From Chelonoidis abingdonii (Eukaryota; Chordata; Testudines; Testudinidae): a stretch of 64,000 nucleotides of DNA. Of this stretch, positions 22,796-32,452 are shown piece after piece. Location: positions 48,126,037 to 48,190,036 of the forward strand of contig NC_133769.1 in the NCBI RefSeq assembly GCF_003597395.2, written 5' to 3'. The translations under genes and the position numbers were made by a program. A model generated the notes under the pieces. That model did not search any database. It was not told where the DNA came from and saw nothing but the letters and a program-made list of their open reading frames with translations. How positions within the stretch are numbered: the stretch's first letter is position 1; each line of letters opens with the position of its first letter.

Positions 22796-25096
22796 TCTAA
22801 ATATTCTTTAAACTGTTTCTTTCCCTGTTCTGGTTGTGTTCCTTCCCCCTGGTGTGGCAGGGTAGAGTGGGTCGCACGTAGCAGGGTCTGAAAAATTCAG
22901 ACTGAATATTGAAAGAAGGCTTCTTGTTTTGGAATGTAATGCTGAGCAATGGCTTCCCTTTTATAATGGTCTTATAATAGCAGTAAATGTGCCATTAAGT
23001 GCTACAGATAAGATGGCAAAGTAGTTTCAACAGTAACCCTAGTTTCACACACACCCCTGCCTGAGTGATTCTCCTTCTGGACTAAATTTTTCCATGCCTG
23101 GTCTTAGCTGAAAGGTGAATTTTATCGGAAAACACATTTGGCCATTTTTAAGGTATGTGAAGCTAAACCCTGGCTCCTAAGCACTTTGCACTGTGAAGAA
23201 TTATAGTGCAGTCACATGTTTTCCACCTAGATCACTCAGAAGTGCTGAATTTTTAAACATAGCATGTGAACAGAGTAGATCCACAAATAATTTGAAAAAA
23301 TATTGGTTGGATATCCTGGGCATAATTAGAGTGTATTCTAAATATAAACCAGAGCATCTTAAGATGTGTAAAAGAGGTGTATCTAAAATACAAATTATAG
23401 GTACTTAGTTTTAATAAGAGTTGAATTTTTATATATAATGCTAATTGAGGACCTTATCCAAACCACACTGAGGTCAATGCAAAGACTTCCACTGACTTCA
23501 GTGGATTTTGGAGCAGACCCTGACCGCCATCTGCCTAATAATTTTGTTGCTGCTTTTACTGAGCTTGCTAGATTTGTTTTGTTTTTATTTTGTGTAACAA
23601 TATAATCTGAAAAGGTATGGCACATTTGTTAACCTAAAGTATAATTTAAAACCTTCTCTGCTAATTAAACGGTCCCATTGGTATTTACATTTCCTATTTT
23701 ATTAAATGCTATTTATTCCATTTTCCACTCACTTTAAGCTAATACTTTCCCATATAGGAGGTTACAAAGGGCCAAATTTAACTAGATCTCAGGTTATTTA
23801 TGGAGAATTTTATTAGATTATTTACAATAGAGTAGAATTTAGTAAAAAGGAATGTTACCTGATCTTAACTTGCTTAAGGGAAGCATCTAATTTATTCTGA
23901 TACTTTCTAATTCTCTTGTTCATAAATCTTCTCTTTGCTTGATATACCCCAATTCTGCATTTCATCGAAACCTTCATTCCTCTTCTTAGCTACATAACCA
24001 ACAACACAGGTTGCCCTTAATGCTTTCTAATAGTGCCACATATAACTAGATAATCTTACCTCAGAGTCATAATTCAGAGTGTTCCCTGTACAGAGGATGC
24101 CAGGAGAATACTGAAAATATGGGTTAAAGTTGTTTAGCTATCTAAGGCAGTTGGAAAGGTTTTAAAGAAGCACACTGTCCAATTTCAAATTGACATCTAT
24201 ATATACACTTATTATTAACATAAAAGCTGGGGTTAGAGGTTTAATTATTTAAACGTATATTTCATAGCTGTTTGCAGTTATAAGGCTGTATTTCATAAGT
24301 ATGACATCAAATGTCTGAAATACAGCCCCTTAATTAAATCACTGCAGAGGAAGAGGAATTCCTTTTTTAGACAAGTAACAGTCAAGTTCTGATGATATCA
24401 GTTAAATAAATAGATATATGGCTGCCCTGACTCAATTATTTATTAATTAACAGTTTGTTGTTATTCATTTGATTTATTTTGTATCTTCAGTGTACAGCAC
24501 TCCTAAATGTCAAAGAGAATTTCAAAATAATGATAATTCTAATATTTTTAATTTATTTTTTGTCTTGTTTGCATGAACACTATTTCTGTATGGCTTCGAT
24601 TCAGGTGCTTAATATTGTGCCAGATCAGGCCTTTTGTGTGGCCGTGAACCAGTAAGAATGTAATTTAATTTACTCTCCATCACTGCAGATCTGATTTAAT
24701 TACTTAGGGTCACATTTTCCAAAGAAAGTAACCCCACTTGTATGTCAACTTCACACCTATATTTGCACATCAGTTAGTTAGGTATTTGTGCATGCAAATA
24801 GCCTTTTATACCTCTACCTAGGTGCAAATATCAGATGTCATATTCGCTTGCTTTATTTGTGCATGCAGATGAAGGTTTGTAATTGCATGCACTTTTTTTC
24901 AAGTCTCCATGGCAGCTTGTTCCATTTTACTGTATTACCTTGCAGGAAGTAGCAAATCAATGACACTCAGGAAGGAGGTGGAGGACATGACACGTTGTCT
25001 ATAATTATAAAAACACGTTTGCATAAATAAAATATCTCCTCTCTCAACATTTCATATGTTGTTTGTCTTCTTAGGACCTGATCCTGCAATGAGATG
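22796..25096. other. Gene-free AT-rich stretch
   Basis: No gene is seen. It holds one hairpin repeat at 23449-23521 (listed separately) and a 12-bp stem at about 24285-24328 (GGCTGTATTTCA and TGAAATACAGCC). The part between 23640 and 24560 shows no repeat and has several TTAATTA-type motifs. Confidence 0.4.
23449..23521. repeat. Degenerate hairpin repeat
   Basis: The left arm GGACCTTATCCAAACCACAC pairs imperfectly with the right arm GTGGATTTTGGAGCAGACCC, with the inner phrases GAGGTCAATG and CACTGACTTCAG also inverted. Related palindromes lie at 50788-50850, 51463-51573 and 60230-60300. It is probably a small MITE family. Confidence 0.55.
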
Positions 25097-25816
25097 TGTC
25101 AAGTTTCCTTCCTCACTCTGAACTTTAGGGTACAGATGTGGGGACCTGCATGGACACTTCTATGCTTAATTACCAGCTTAGATCTGGTATCACTGCCACT
25201 GCTCACAAGCGCTACTTTTCTTCCCTGGATAGTCTTGAGAGACTTCACCAATTTCCTGGTGAACACAGATCCAAACCCCTTGGATCTTAAAACAGAGAAA
25301 TTAACCATTCCCCCTCCTTTCTCTCCACCAACTCCTGGTGGATCCAGATCCAACCCCTTGGATCTAAAAACAAGGAAAAAATCAATCAGGTTCTTAAAAA
25401 AGCTTTTAATTAAAGAAAAGAAAGGTAAAAGAAAACCCTCTGGGGAAGATTAGCATAAAGCTACTCTCACAGACAACAGATTCAAAACACAGAGGATGTT
25501 CCCCTGGGCAAAATCTTAATACACACAAGAATACCCAAATTTGATAATCCCTTAATGGTACCAAGACAAAATTACAAAGAAAATAAACATAAACTATTAT
25601 CCCTTTTCTAAAACTTACTACTCTGATAAGAGGCTGGTTCCTTGTCTTTTTCCACTCTGGCTGAAACTGAAACTCTAAACAAAGGAAAACTTCCTCCTTC
25701 CTTTTGAAACATCTTGTTCCCCATTGGTTCTCTGGTCAGGTGTCAGCTAGGCCAGGTGAACTTTTTAACCCTTTACAGGTAAAGAGACATTAACTCTTAA
25801 CTATCTGTTTATGACA
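25097..25816 (-). repeat. Gypsy 3' LTR (720 bp)
   Basis: The plus strand begins TGTCAAGTTTCC and ends TTTATGACA. It aligns along its length with 31632-32207, sharing GGGTACAGATGTGGGGACC, GCTTAATTACCAGCTTAGAT and GGATGTTCCCCTGGGC. On the minus strand it starts TGTCATAAAC and ends in CTTGACA, so it has the usual TG...CA ends. The internal coding region is on the minus strand, so this left-hand copy is the 3' LTR. It is more complete than the other LTR, keeping about 150 bp that the other has lost. Confidence 0.9.
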
Positions 25817-25835
25817 CGCCCCCCAAATCTTCAGA
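25817..25835 (-). promoter_or_regulatory. Polypurine tract of the Gypsy element
   Basis: Directly inside the 3' LTR, the minus strand reads GAAGATTTGGGGGGCG next to TGTCATAAAC. A purine run abutting the 3' LTR is where plus-strand DNA synthesis is primed in LTR retrotransposons. The trailing CG slightly breaks the purine run. Confidence 0.65.
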
Positions 25836-25964
25836 CAGTGTTGAACCACACTGGTGGTGATTTCTTCCTAAAACTTTAGAATAAACAGATTAATAAAACA
25901 CATGCACCTTTACATATACTACTAATTATGTAAAACTACAAGATCTTTTACATTTAAGGACAAT

Positions 25965-26303
25965 TTAACCAGTCAACTCTGGGAAACTTTCACGGGAGAG
26001 TGCATCAGCTACTTTGTTAGAAGCTCCTGAAATGTGTTGAATTTCAAAATCAAAATCTTGGAAGCTAAACTCCATCGAAGAAGTTTTTTGTTGTTTCCCT
26101 TGGCAGTATGAAGCCACTTTAGCGCAGCATGGTCGGTTTGTAGCTGGAAACGCCGTCCCCAAACGTATGGGCGTAGCTTTTTCCAGGGCATACACAATGG
26201 CGTAGCATTCTTTTTCACTGATTGACCAGTGGCTTTCCCTCTCAGACAGTTTCTTGCTGAGAAACACGACAGGATGGAATTCTTGATCCAGTCCTTCCTG
26301 CAT
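25965..26303 (-). pseudogene. Gypsy RNase H remnant
   Basis: The minus strand encodes the RNase H domain that degrades RNA in the RNA-DNA hybrid during reverse transcription. Visible motifs are FHPVVFLSKKLSERE near the start, SEKECYAIVYALEK, and, in a second frame, QTDHAALKWLH, then HISGASNKVADALSRE at the end. These are standard Gypsy RNase H blocks in the right order, with a frameshift after about residue 43. It ends about 150 bp before the purine tract, which fits RNase H being the last pol domain in a Gmr1-type order. Confidence 0.85.
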
Positions 26304-26517
26304 TAAACTGCTCCTACACCACGCTCAGATGCATCTGTGTGGTACTAGGAATGGTTTGTCAAAGTTTGGGGCCCTTAGCACAGGGTCAGACATGAGTGTT
26401 GCCCTTAAGCTGGTTAAAGGCCTTCTGACACTCATCAGTCCACTTAACTGCATTTGCTGTGTCTTTTCTGGTCAGGTCTGTTAGTGGGGCAGCGATTTGG
26501 CTGTAGTGTGGTACAAA
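26304..26517 (-). pseudogene. Gypsy RT to RNase H connection remnant
   Basis: This links the RT and RNase H blocks. In broken minus-strand frames it carries text expected for the RT connection, such as CQKAFNQL near 26410-26435 and the start of [11 protein letters not shown] near 26375-26400. Stops and indels interrupt it, so it is recognisable only from position and short matches. Confidence 0.5.
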
Positions 26518-27384
26518 TCACCTGTAATATCCGGCCAAGCCTAAGAAGGATTGGACCTGTTTTTTTGACTTGGGACAGGCCACTTTGGATAGCATCCACT
26601 TGGCCTGTAGGGGGTTTATCGTTCCTTGACCCCCCTGGTGTCCAAGGTAAGTCACTGTGTTTTGGCCTATTTGACACTTTTTAGCCTTAACAGTTAGTCC
26701 TGCCTGCCTGATGCGCTCAAAGACTTTTTCCAGTGTTCCAGGTGTTCTGCCCATGAATCAGAAAAAAATGGCCACATCATTGAGGTAGGCAACTGCAGAT
26801 TCTCCCAATCCTGCTAGGAGACCATCTACAAGTCTTTGGAAGGTGGCGGGTGCATTTCGCAGCCCGAAAGGAAGCACATTAAATTCATACACCCTGCATG
26901 GGTGATGAAGGCTGACCTTTCCTTGGCGGGTTCATCTAGCGGTACTTGCCAGTACCCCTTGGTTAAGTCTAATGTAGAGATGAACTGGGCACGTCCCAAT
27001 TTCTCCAATAGCTCATCGAGTGCGTGGCATTGGATAGTTGTCGGGACGAGTTACAGCATTTAGCTTACGGTAGTCCACAAAAGCATATTTCCCCATCTGG
27101 TTTGGGACTAGAACCACTGGAGATGCCCATGCACTGTTAGAGGAGTGGATTATACCCATCTGTAGCATGTTTTGGATCTCCCGTTCTATAGCAGCTTGGG
27201 CATGAGGAGACACCCGGTAGGGTGGGGTTCTAATTGGGTGAGCATTACCTGTGTCAATGGAGTGGTATGCCCATTCAGTCCATCCTGGGGTGGCTGAGAA
27301 CATTGGTGCGAAGCTAGTGCACAGCTCTTTGATCTGTTGCCGCTGCAGACATTCCAAGGTCGTGGAGAGGTTCACCTCTTCCAC
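26518..27384 (-). pseudogene. Gypsy reverse transcriptase remnant
   Basis: The minus strand encodes the RT that copies element RNA into DNA. The blocks run in order: PPYRVSPHAQAAIEREIQNM, GIIHSSNSAWASPVVLVP, VDYRKLNAVTRPDNYPMPR at about 27013-27384, then FISTLDLTKGYWQVPLDE at 26826-27008. The catalytic YxDD box is at 26776-26787. After it come GLTVKAKKCQIG, TYLGHQGGQG and VQSFLGLAGYYR at 26518-26754. The YxDD box reads YLND and a stop follows a few codons later, so the enzyme is inactive. Several frameshifts split the domain. The motifs are clearly Gypsy-type. Confidence 0.9.
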
Positions 27385-27479
27385 GCCACCGTCACTTTTT
27401 CCTTCATAGTAGACACCTTCAGGCCACTCAGCATCATCTCCTCCCTGGGCTGTAAACTGACAAACCTTAAGTCTCTGGA

Positions 27480-28640
27480 ATAAAAGGGCTTAGAGAATTA
27501 ACATGGTACACTTAGGCTTTAGTCGGTTGATGGGGAATGCTATGAAATAGTTAACAGCTCCTAGGTGCTCTTGGACCGTGAATGGCCCTTCCCATGACGC
27601 TTCCATCTTATGGTCCTGTTGTGCCTTTAAGACCATAAACCTGGTCTCCTATTTTGAAGGAACGTTCTCTGGTATGTTTATCATACCAGGCCTTTGCCTT
27701 CCTGAGCATCCTTTAGGTTTTCTTTAGCAAGGAGCTAAAGAGTGTCGGAGGGTGCTTTGTAGGTTGCTTACAAAGTCTAGAATGTTAGTTCCTGGAGAAG
27801 GTGTAAACCCCTCCCATTGCTGCTTCACCAACTGTAATGGCCCCTTAACCTCCTTGCGGCCATACACAAGTTCAAATGGTGAAAACCCTAAACTGGGATG
27901 TGGTACAGCCCTGTAGGCAAAAAAGCACTGCTGCTGCAAACACTAGGTCCCAATCATTGGAGTGTTCATTTTACGAATTTACGTATCATGGCCCCCAAAG
28001 TTCCATTAAACCTCTCCACCAGGCCATTGGTTTGATGGTGGTAAGGGGTGGCAACCAAGTGATTCACCCCATGAGCTTCCCACAGATTTTTCATGGTCCC
28101 TGCCAGGAAATTAGTTCCCGAATCTGTAAGGATGTCGGAGGGCCAACCTACCCTGGCAAAAATGTCTGCTAAGGCCTGGCACACAGTTTTAGCCTGGTGT
28201 TGCTTAGAGCTACTGCTTCTGGCCATCGGGTAGCAAAATCCATGAAAGTCAGTATGTACTGCTTTCCTCTGGGGGTCTTTTTTTTGGGAAAGGACCCAGA
28301 ATATCCACAGCTACTCGCTGAAATGGGACCTCAATTATGGGGAGTGGCTGGAGAGGGGCTTGACCTGGTCTTGGGGCTTTCCCACTCGTTGGCACACCTC
28401 ACAAGACCGGACATAATTAGCAACGACTCCTTGCCCATCCCCTTCCCAGTGGAAGGACTTCCCAACCTGTCTTTGGTTGGTTTCTGTTCACCCCAGAATG
28501 GCCACTGGGAGATGATCATGGGCTAAGCTCTTAAGAGCTTTTCCCCGGTACTTAGTTGGAACTACCAACTATCTTTTGAGGATGCCAGTCTTCCTGGTGT
28601 CCACCGGAAAGAGTCTCCTTGTATAAAAGTCCTTGTTCTA
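27480..28640 (-). pseudogene. Gypsy integrase remnant upstream of RT
   Basis: The minus strand carries the integrase that would insert the cDNA. At its N-terminus is an HHCC zinc module: AHDHLP at about 28512-28525 and SCEVCQ at about 28389-28403. The catalytic core follows. Its first acidic residue is in LTFMDFATRWPEA at about 28238. The second is in ILTDSGTNF at 28122-28124 and the glutamate is in NGLVERFNG. The last two are separated by 35 residues, the normal DD35E spacing. The C-terminal part has FFAYRAVPHPSLGFSPFELV at 27724-27939. A frameshift separates the first aspartate from the rest, and stops interrupt the zinc module. Lying before RT, it defines the Gmr1-like order. Confidence 0.85.
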
Positions 28641-28974
28641 CAACAAACCGGGATCAGTTAGAAGAGCTGAGAGGCGGTGGGGTGCTCCGTGCTGCCACCA
28701 AGCTTTCTGAAGGCTGTCATCTGCTTCCTGCTCAGTCTGGAACTGTTCCCTTGATGCTGGAGACACCAGTTCCTCCTTAGACTGTGGACTTGGGCTTGGT
28801 CCCTCTGGAAGCCGATGTAGATGATGGGTTGTTTTCCAGTTGATTGTGAACCGCTCCTCCACTGGTGCACTATGTGATATTTCTCTGACTCTGACTGAGC
28901 TTCTTGGGTAGGATTGTCTGCTGGTTCTGCCAGTTTTCAGGCCCGCTACCGATTTCGCTTCCCCGTTCAGCACG
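28641..28974 (-). pseudogene. Pre-integrase segment of Gypsy pol
   Basis: The minus-strand frame at 28638-28994 contains SREQFQTEQEADDSLQKAWW, typical of the linker just ahead of the Gypsy integrase zinc module. The upstream part is low-complexity, rich in Pro and Ser, and is not assignable. The frame is cut on its 5' side by the Harbinger derivative. Confidence 0.55.
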
Positions 28975-30110
28975 ACGGATCGGATAATTGTCATCGAGAC
29001 TAAACGTCCTTAAATCGATTTCGGAAAGACTCCTCCCTTGTACTGAGAGGCAACCAGTAGCGCTAAATTCGAAAGTGATAACTCGGATTAGGGTTCGTGT
29101 GGACGGAAATCGACATTATTGGCCTCCTAGAGGTATCCCACAGTGCACCACTGACCGCTCTGGTCCGCAATCCGAACTCGGATGCGGAGTGCCGGTAAAC
29201 AGGAAAAGCCCCGAGACCTTTAGAATGACATTTCCTGCTTTCACGTGTCCAGCTCTGATCAGCACGGGTGGCGATGCAGTTCAAATGCAAAAGTAGCTCC
29301 TGCATTGAACCTTACGGGAGATACTAGATCTGATCGCTGTATGGTGAGACAAATCTGTTTTATCAGAGCTCCGTTAAAGAACAGGAAATGCCAAAGCGTT
29401 TGAAAAATAAACTCCAGGATACACAGCGGTGCGTGACAACCGTAACGGGAAGCCAGAGACTCAAACGGATGCTCATGGAGGGAGGGGAGGGGGTAATGAG
29501 GACTACAGCTACCAGTCTCCACAGCAGTCTCTGAAAACTATTTGCATTCTTGGCTGAGCGCCCAATGTCTGTAGCTTAATACACGGTGTCTTGCGTGGTT
29601 CACGGAACAGCTCGTCAGTCTCTTCCCCCCCCCAGCACGTGAAAGAGAAGTAAAATAAATAATTCCTTGAGTACTGTAAATGTCACCCTCTGTGTACTGA
29701 ATGCTGCTGGCAGAGAGTACGCGAGGTGTTGACAACGGTCAGGATACCGTTTGTGATCTCAGGGTCCATGATTGCTGTGCTATGGCGTTTGCTCAATGCA
29801 CTCCGGGAAAAAGGCGCCAAAGGGTTGTCTGCTGCCTTCACAAAGGGAGGGTGAGGCTGTACCCAGCACCACCCGGGGCAATGTTTTCTGCCCCATCAGG
29901 CACTGTGCTCTCAACCCGGAAGTGGGAACTATGGGATAGCTGAGGAACAGCTACCCACAGTGCACCGCTCCTGAAATCGATGGTAGCTTTGGACCATGGA
30001 CGCAAACAATCGATTTCGTGATCCCACTGTGGACGCGCTAAACCGATTTTATTAGATCTGTTTTGTAATATCGGTTTAAGCATCGTGCAGGTAGACGTCA
30101 CACAGATGGG
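28975..30110 (+). mobile_element. Non-autonomous PIF-Harbinger derivative nested in the Gypsy element
   Basis: This block interrupts the Gypsy sequence. Its ends contain inverted CTTAAATCGATTTC (about 29009) and, in reverse, CTTAAACCGATATT (about 30065-30080). A plus-strand frame at about 29306-29344 reads TLREILDLIAVW, which matches the Myb/SANT-like helix of Harbinger accessory proteins. The right part, with CATCAGGCACTGTGCTCTCA and GGGAACTATGGGATAGC, matches the 3' end of turtle Harbinger elements as I remember them. The DDE transposase region is missing, so it is an internal-deletion derivative. CCCACAGTGCACC occurs near both ends (29137-29149 and 29954-29966). Exact termini are uncertain. 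Confidence 0.6.
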
Positions 30111-30539
30111 CCCTGGTGGCTCAGAACAGGGGGGGAGGGAAGCCTTGCTTGGCTCTCTGTGTTACGATTCCTGTTGCTCTCTCTCAGCTTCAGATCTGGT
30201 TGGCCAAGGGAGCCCACCAGCGGGGAAGGTGAATTTCCTCTCTGTTTAAAAGATTCCTAACCAGCTTATGAATGGACAGGAATCTCCCCTGTGTAAATTT
30301 TAAAGATTTGACAGATCTGGGAGGAAGAAAGGCCTCTGGGTGATGAATGGGGCATCCCTTTGGATTTTGAGATCCAAGGGGTTTAGGCCCCAGTGTGCTC
30401 TCCATTGGAAGATAACCTTTAGTGTCCCTAAACACTATTTTTGGGTTGGCAGCGCTATCAGGGTTTCTGAAGCTATCTATTTGGAGATCTTAGAGGGGTT
30501 GGATTAGGTACCCCATCTTTGAACTGTAATGCTAAAGGT
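30111..30539 (-). other. Unassigned Gypsy-internal segment (gag-pol junction)
   Basis: This lies between the gag zinc knuckle and the Harbinger insert, where protease would be expected. The minus-strand frame at 30190-30435 (81 residues) shows no aspartic protease DSG/DTG triad. Phrases such as GGATCTCAAAATCCAAAGGG recall LTR text in the same element. It may be diverged gag-pol or an inserted LTR piece. Confidence 0.35.
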
Positions 30540-31571
30540 TCAGAGTGGGGCTTTGGCCTTTATATTCCCAGTTCATTACATTTAAAAGCAATCGCCCAGC
30601 TGACTGGTCACTGGACGAGGTGGGTTGCTGGAGACTGCTGAGGTGGGACAATAAGGTATCTGGGCTTTCCTAGGTTGTAGGTGGGGCCTTGGGTTGCCCC
30701 AGTGATAGGGTTTAGTTTTGGTTTGCCCCCTCTGATATTCACTCCAACTGCTAGTAGTTTTTTTTCTTTTCTGCCACTTCCACCCATCTGGCTCCAATCT
30801 CCCCCCCCTCCGTTACAGTTTGGGCTTCCCATCTAGGATGTACCTTTCTATTTCCTCAGGAACACCCTCTAAGAACTGCTCCATTTTGCATTAGGAAAGG
30901 ATAGCTCTTCCAGAAGTGAGCACTTGCTCCTGATATCCAGGCATCCCAATTCTTTCCAATGTGGTAGGCATGTCAGGTAAATGACACATCTGGTTTCCAC
31001 CTTAGGGCTCTGACCTGACGGGCATGCTCAGGTGTTAGCCCCATTCTGATTCTGGCCTTGGTTTTGGCTGAAAAAATTTTATAATCGTTCATGTGTTCCT
31101 TAGGCATTTCAGCCGCCACCTCTGCTAAGGGTCCACTGAGCTGTGGCCTCACCCATCTATCATGGTACTGGTCTGTAGGGATGCTGTTACCCAATGGCAG
31201 GCCCTTTCAAAATTTTCTCAAAGAAGGCCTCAGTATCATCACCTGCCTTGTAGGTAGGGAATTTTCTGGGATGGGAAACAGTACCTGGAGAAGGGTTGTT
31301 AGAGTTGGCTGGTAACTCCTGCTTAGCCCTGTGCTAATATTCCAGGCCATGCTTTCTCTCTCTCCCTCTCTCCATCTCTTTTTCTTCTCCTCCATTCTTT
31401 TGTGCCTCCATAGCTCTTTTGTGGGCAGCCTCTTCCTGGCCATCTGTCTGTCATGTTCCTTTTGGTTCTCCTCAGCCTGGAGTTTGGCTTTAATTCTAGT
31501 TGTTGTTGTTTGGTTTTTTTTCCTTTGCCTGACATTTTTCCCTGCTCTGCCTGAGCTATCATGGTTAGCAT
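30540..31571 (-). pseudogene. Gypsy gag remnant with SCAN-like segment and broken zinc knuckle
   Basis: The gag (capsid) region is in several broken minus-strand frames. The N-terminal part (31323-31571) is basic and Lys/Arg-rich, with MSGKGKKTKQQQLELKP. The capsid part at 30973-31194 has QLSGPLAEVAAEMPKEHMND and ALRWKPDVSF. A frameshift later, at about 30840-30885, comes MEQFLEGVPEEIERYILDGK, which resembles the LEQFL--LPEEL core of the SCAN domain. Near 30568-30592 the sequence gives CF, a one-base insertion, and KCNELG, i.e. the start of a CCHC zinc knuckle. Gag would package element RNA. The copy is non-functional. Confidence 0.75.
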
Positions 31572-31611
31572 CTCAAAGGAGGAAAAAAATCTGGCTTTTG
31601 GTTCCTAAAAA

Positions 31612-31631
31612 TCCCTCACCGCTGCTCACCA
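31612..31631 (-). promoter_or_regulatory. Primer-binding-site-like sequence
   Basis: On the minus strand the LTR ends CCTTGACA and is followed at once by TGGTGAGCAGCGGTGAGG. A TGG next to the LTR edge pairs with the CCA end of a tRNA, as expected for a primer site. I cannot assign the tRNA species. Confidence 0.55.
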
Positions 31632-32207
31632 TGTCAAGGTTCCTTCCCCACTCTGAACTTTAGGGTACAGATGTGGGGACCTGCATGGACACTTCTAAGC
31701 TTAATTACCAGCTTAGATCTGGTATCTGCACCATCCAGACCAAGCACTACTTTTCCCCCAAAACCTTCCCTCCCTGGTAGCCTTGAGAGACTTCACCAAT
31801 TTCCTGGTGAACACAGATCCAAACCCTTGGATCTTAAAACAAGGAGAAATTAACCATCCCCCCTCCTTTCCCACCACTCCTGGTGATCCAGATCCAACCC
31901 CCTTGGATCTAAAAACAAGGAAAAAATCAATCAGGTATTAAGAAAAAGGCTTTTAATTAAAGAAAAGAAAGGTAAAAGAAAACCCTCTGGAGAGATTAGC
32001 ATACCAGCTACTCTCACAGACAACAGATTCAAACACAGAGGATGTTCCCCTGGGCAAAAAATCTTAGTACACACAAAAATAATAATACCCAATTTGATAA
32101 TTCCCTTAATGCATACCAAGACAAGTTACAAAGAAACTAGGCTAGGTGAACTTCTTAATCCTTTACAGGTAAAAGAGGCATGAACTCTTAAGTATCTGTT
32201 TATGACA
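31632..32207 (-). repeat. Gypsy 5' LTR (576 bp, internally deleted)
   Basis: This starts TGTCAAGGTTCC and ends TTTATGACA on the plus strand and aligns with the LTR at 25097-25816. It lacks about 150 bp found in the partner, between AAAGAAA and CTAGGC, which includes CTTACTACTCTGATAAGAGG and CATTGGTTCTCTGGTCAGG. Because the coding strand is minus, this is the 5' LTR that would hold the promoter, and the deletion removes part of its U3. Confidence 0.9.
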
Positions 32208-32234
32208 AACTGCATGCAAGAAGACCTTGTGCCT

Positions 32235-32452
32235 GTAAGGATCCTGTTCTGGGCACCATATTTCAGGAAAGATGTGGACAAATTGAAGAAAGTCCAGAAG
32301 AGAGCAAAACAAAATGATTAAAGGTCTAGAAAACTCAACCTACGGGGAAAGATTTAAAAATTGGGTTTGTTTAGTCTGGAGAAAAGAAGACTGGGGGGGG
32401 GGACACAGCAAGAGTGCACAAGTATGTAAAAGGTTGTTATAAAGGGGAAAGG
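32235..32452 (+). repeat. CR1 LINE fragment, left part
   Basis: GATCCTGTTCTGGGCACC, then AGGAAAGATGTGGACAAATT, GTCCAGAAGAGAGC, and GGAGAAAAGAAGACTGG are CR1 RT C-terminal sequences in plus orientation. The fragment starts close to the Gypsy 5' LTR, and is interrupted at 32453 by a hAT element. Confidence 0.85.

Larger units (their letters stand above)
25097..32207 (-). mobile_element. Gmr1-like Ty3/Gypsy LTR retrotransposon, defective
   Basis: This is a full-layout but dead LTR retrotransposon of about 7.1 kb on the minus strand. The order is 5' LTR, primer-site-like sequence, gag with a SCAN-like segment, a Harbinger insert in the expected protease region, integrase, reverse transcriptase, RNase H, purine tract and 3' LTR. 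Integrase upstream of RT is typical of Ty1/copia and of the Gmr1 branch of Gypsy; the RT and RNase H motifs are Gypsy-type. All coding parts have stops and frameshifts. The flanks, GAGATG on the left and AACTG on the right, do not give a clear 5-bp target duplication. Confidence 0.85.
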
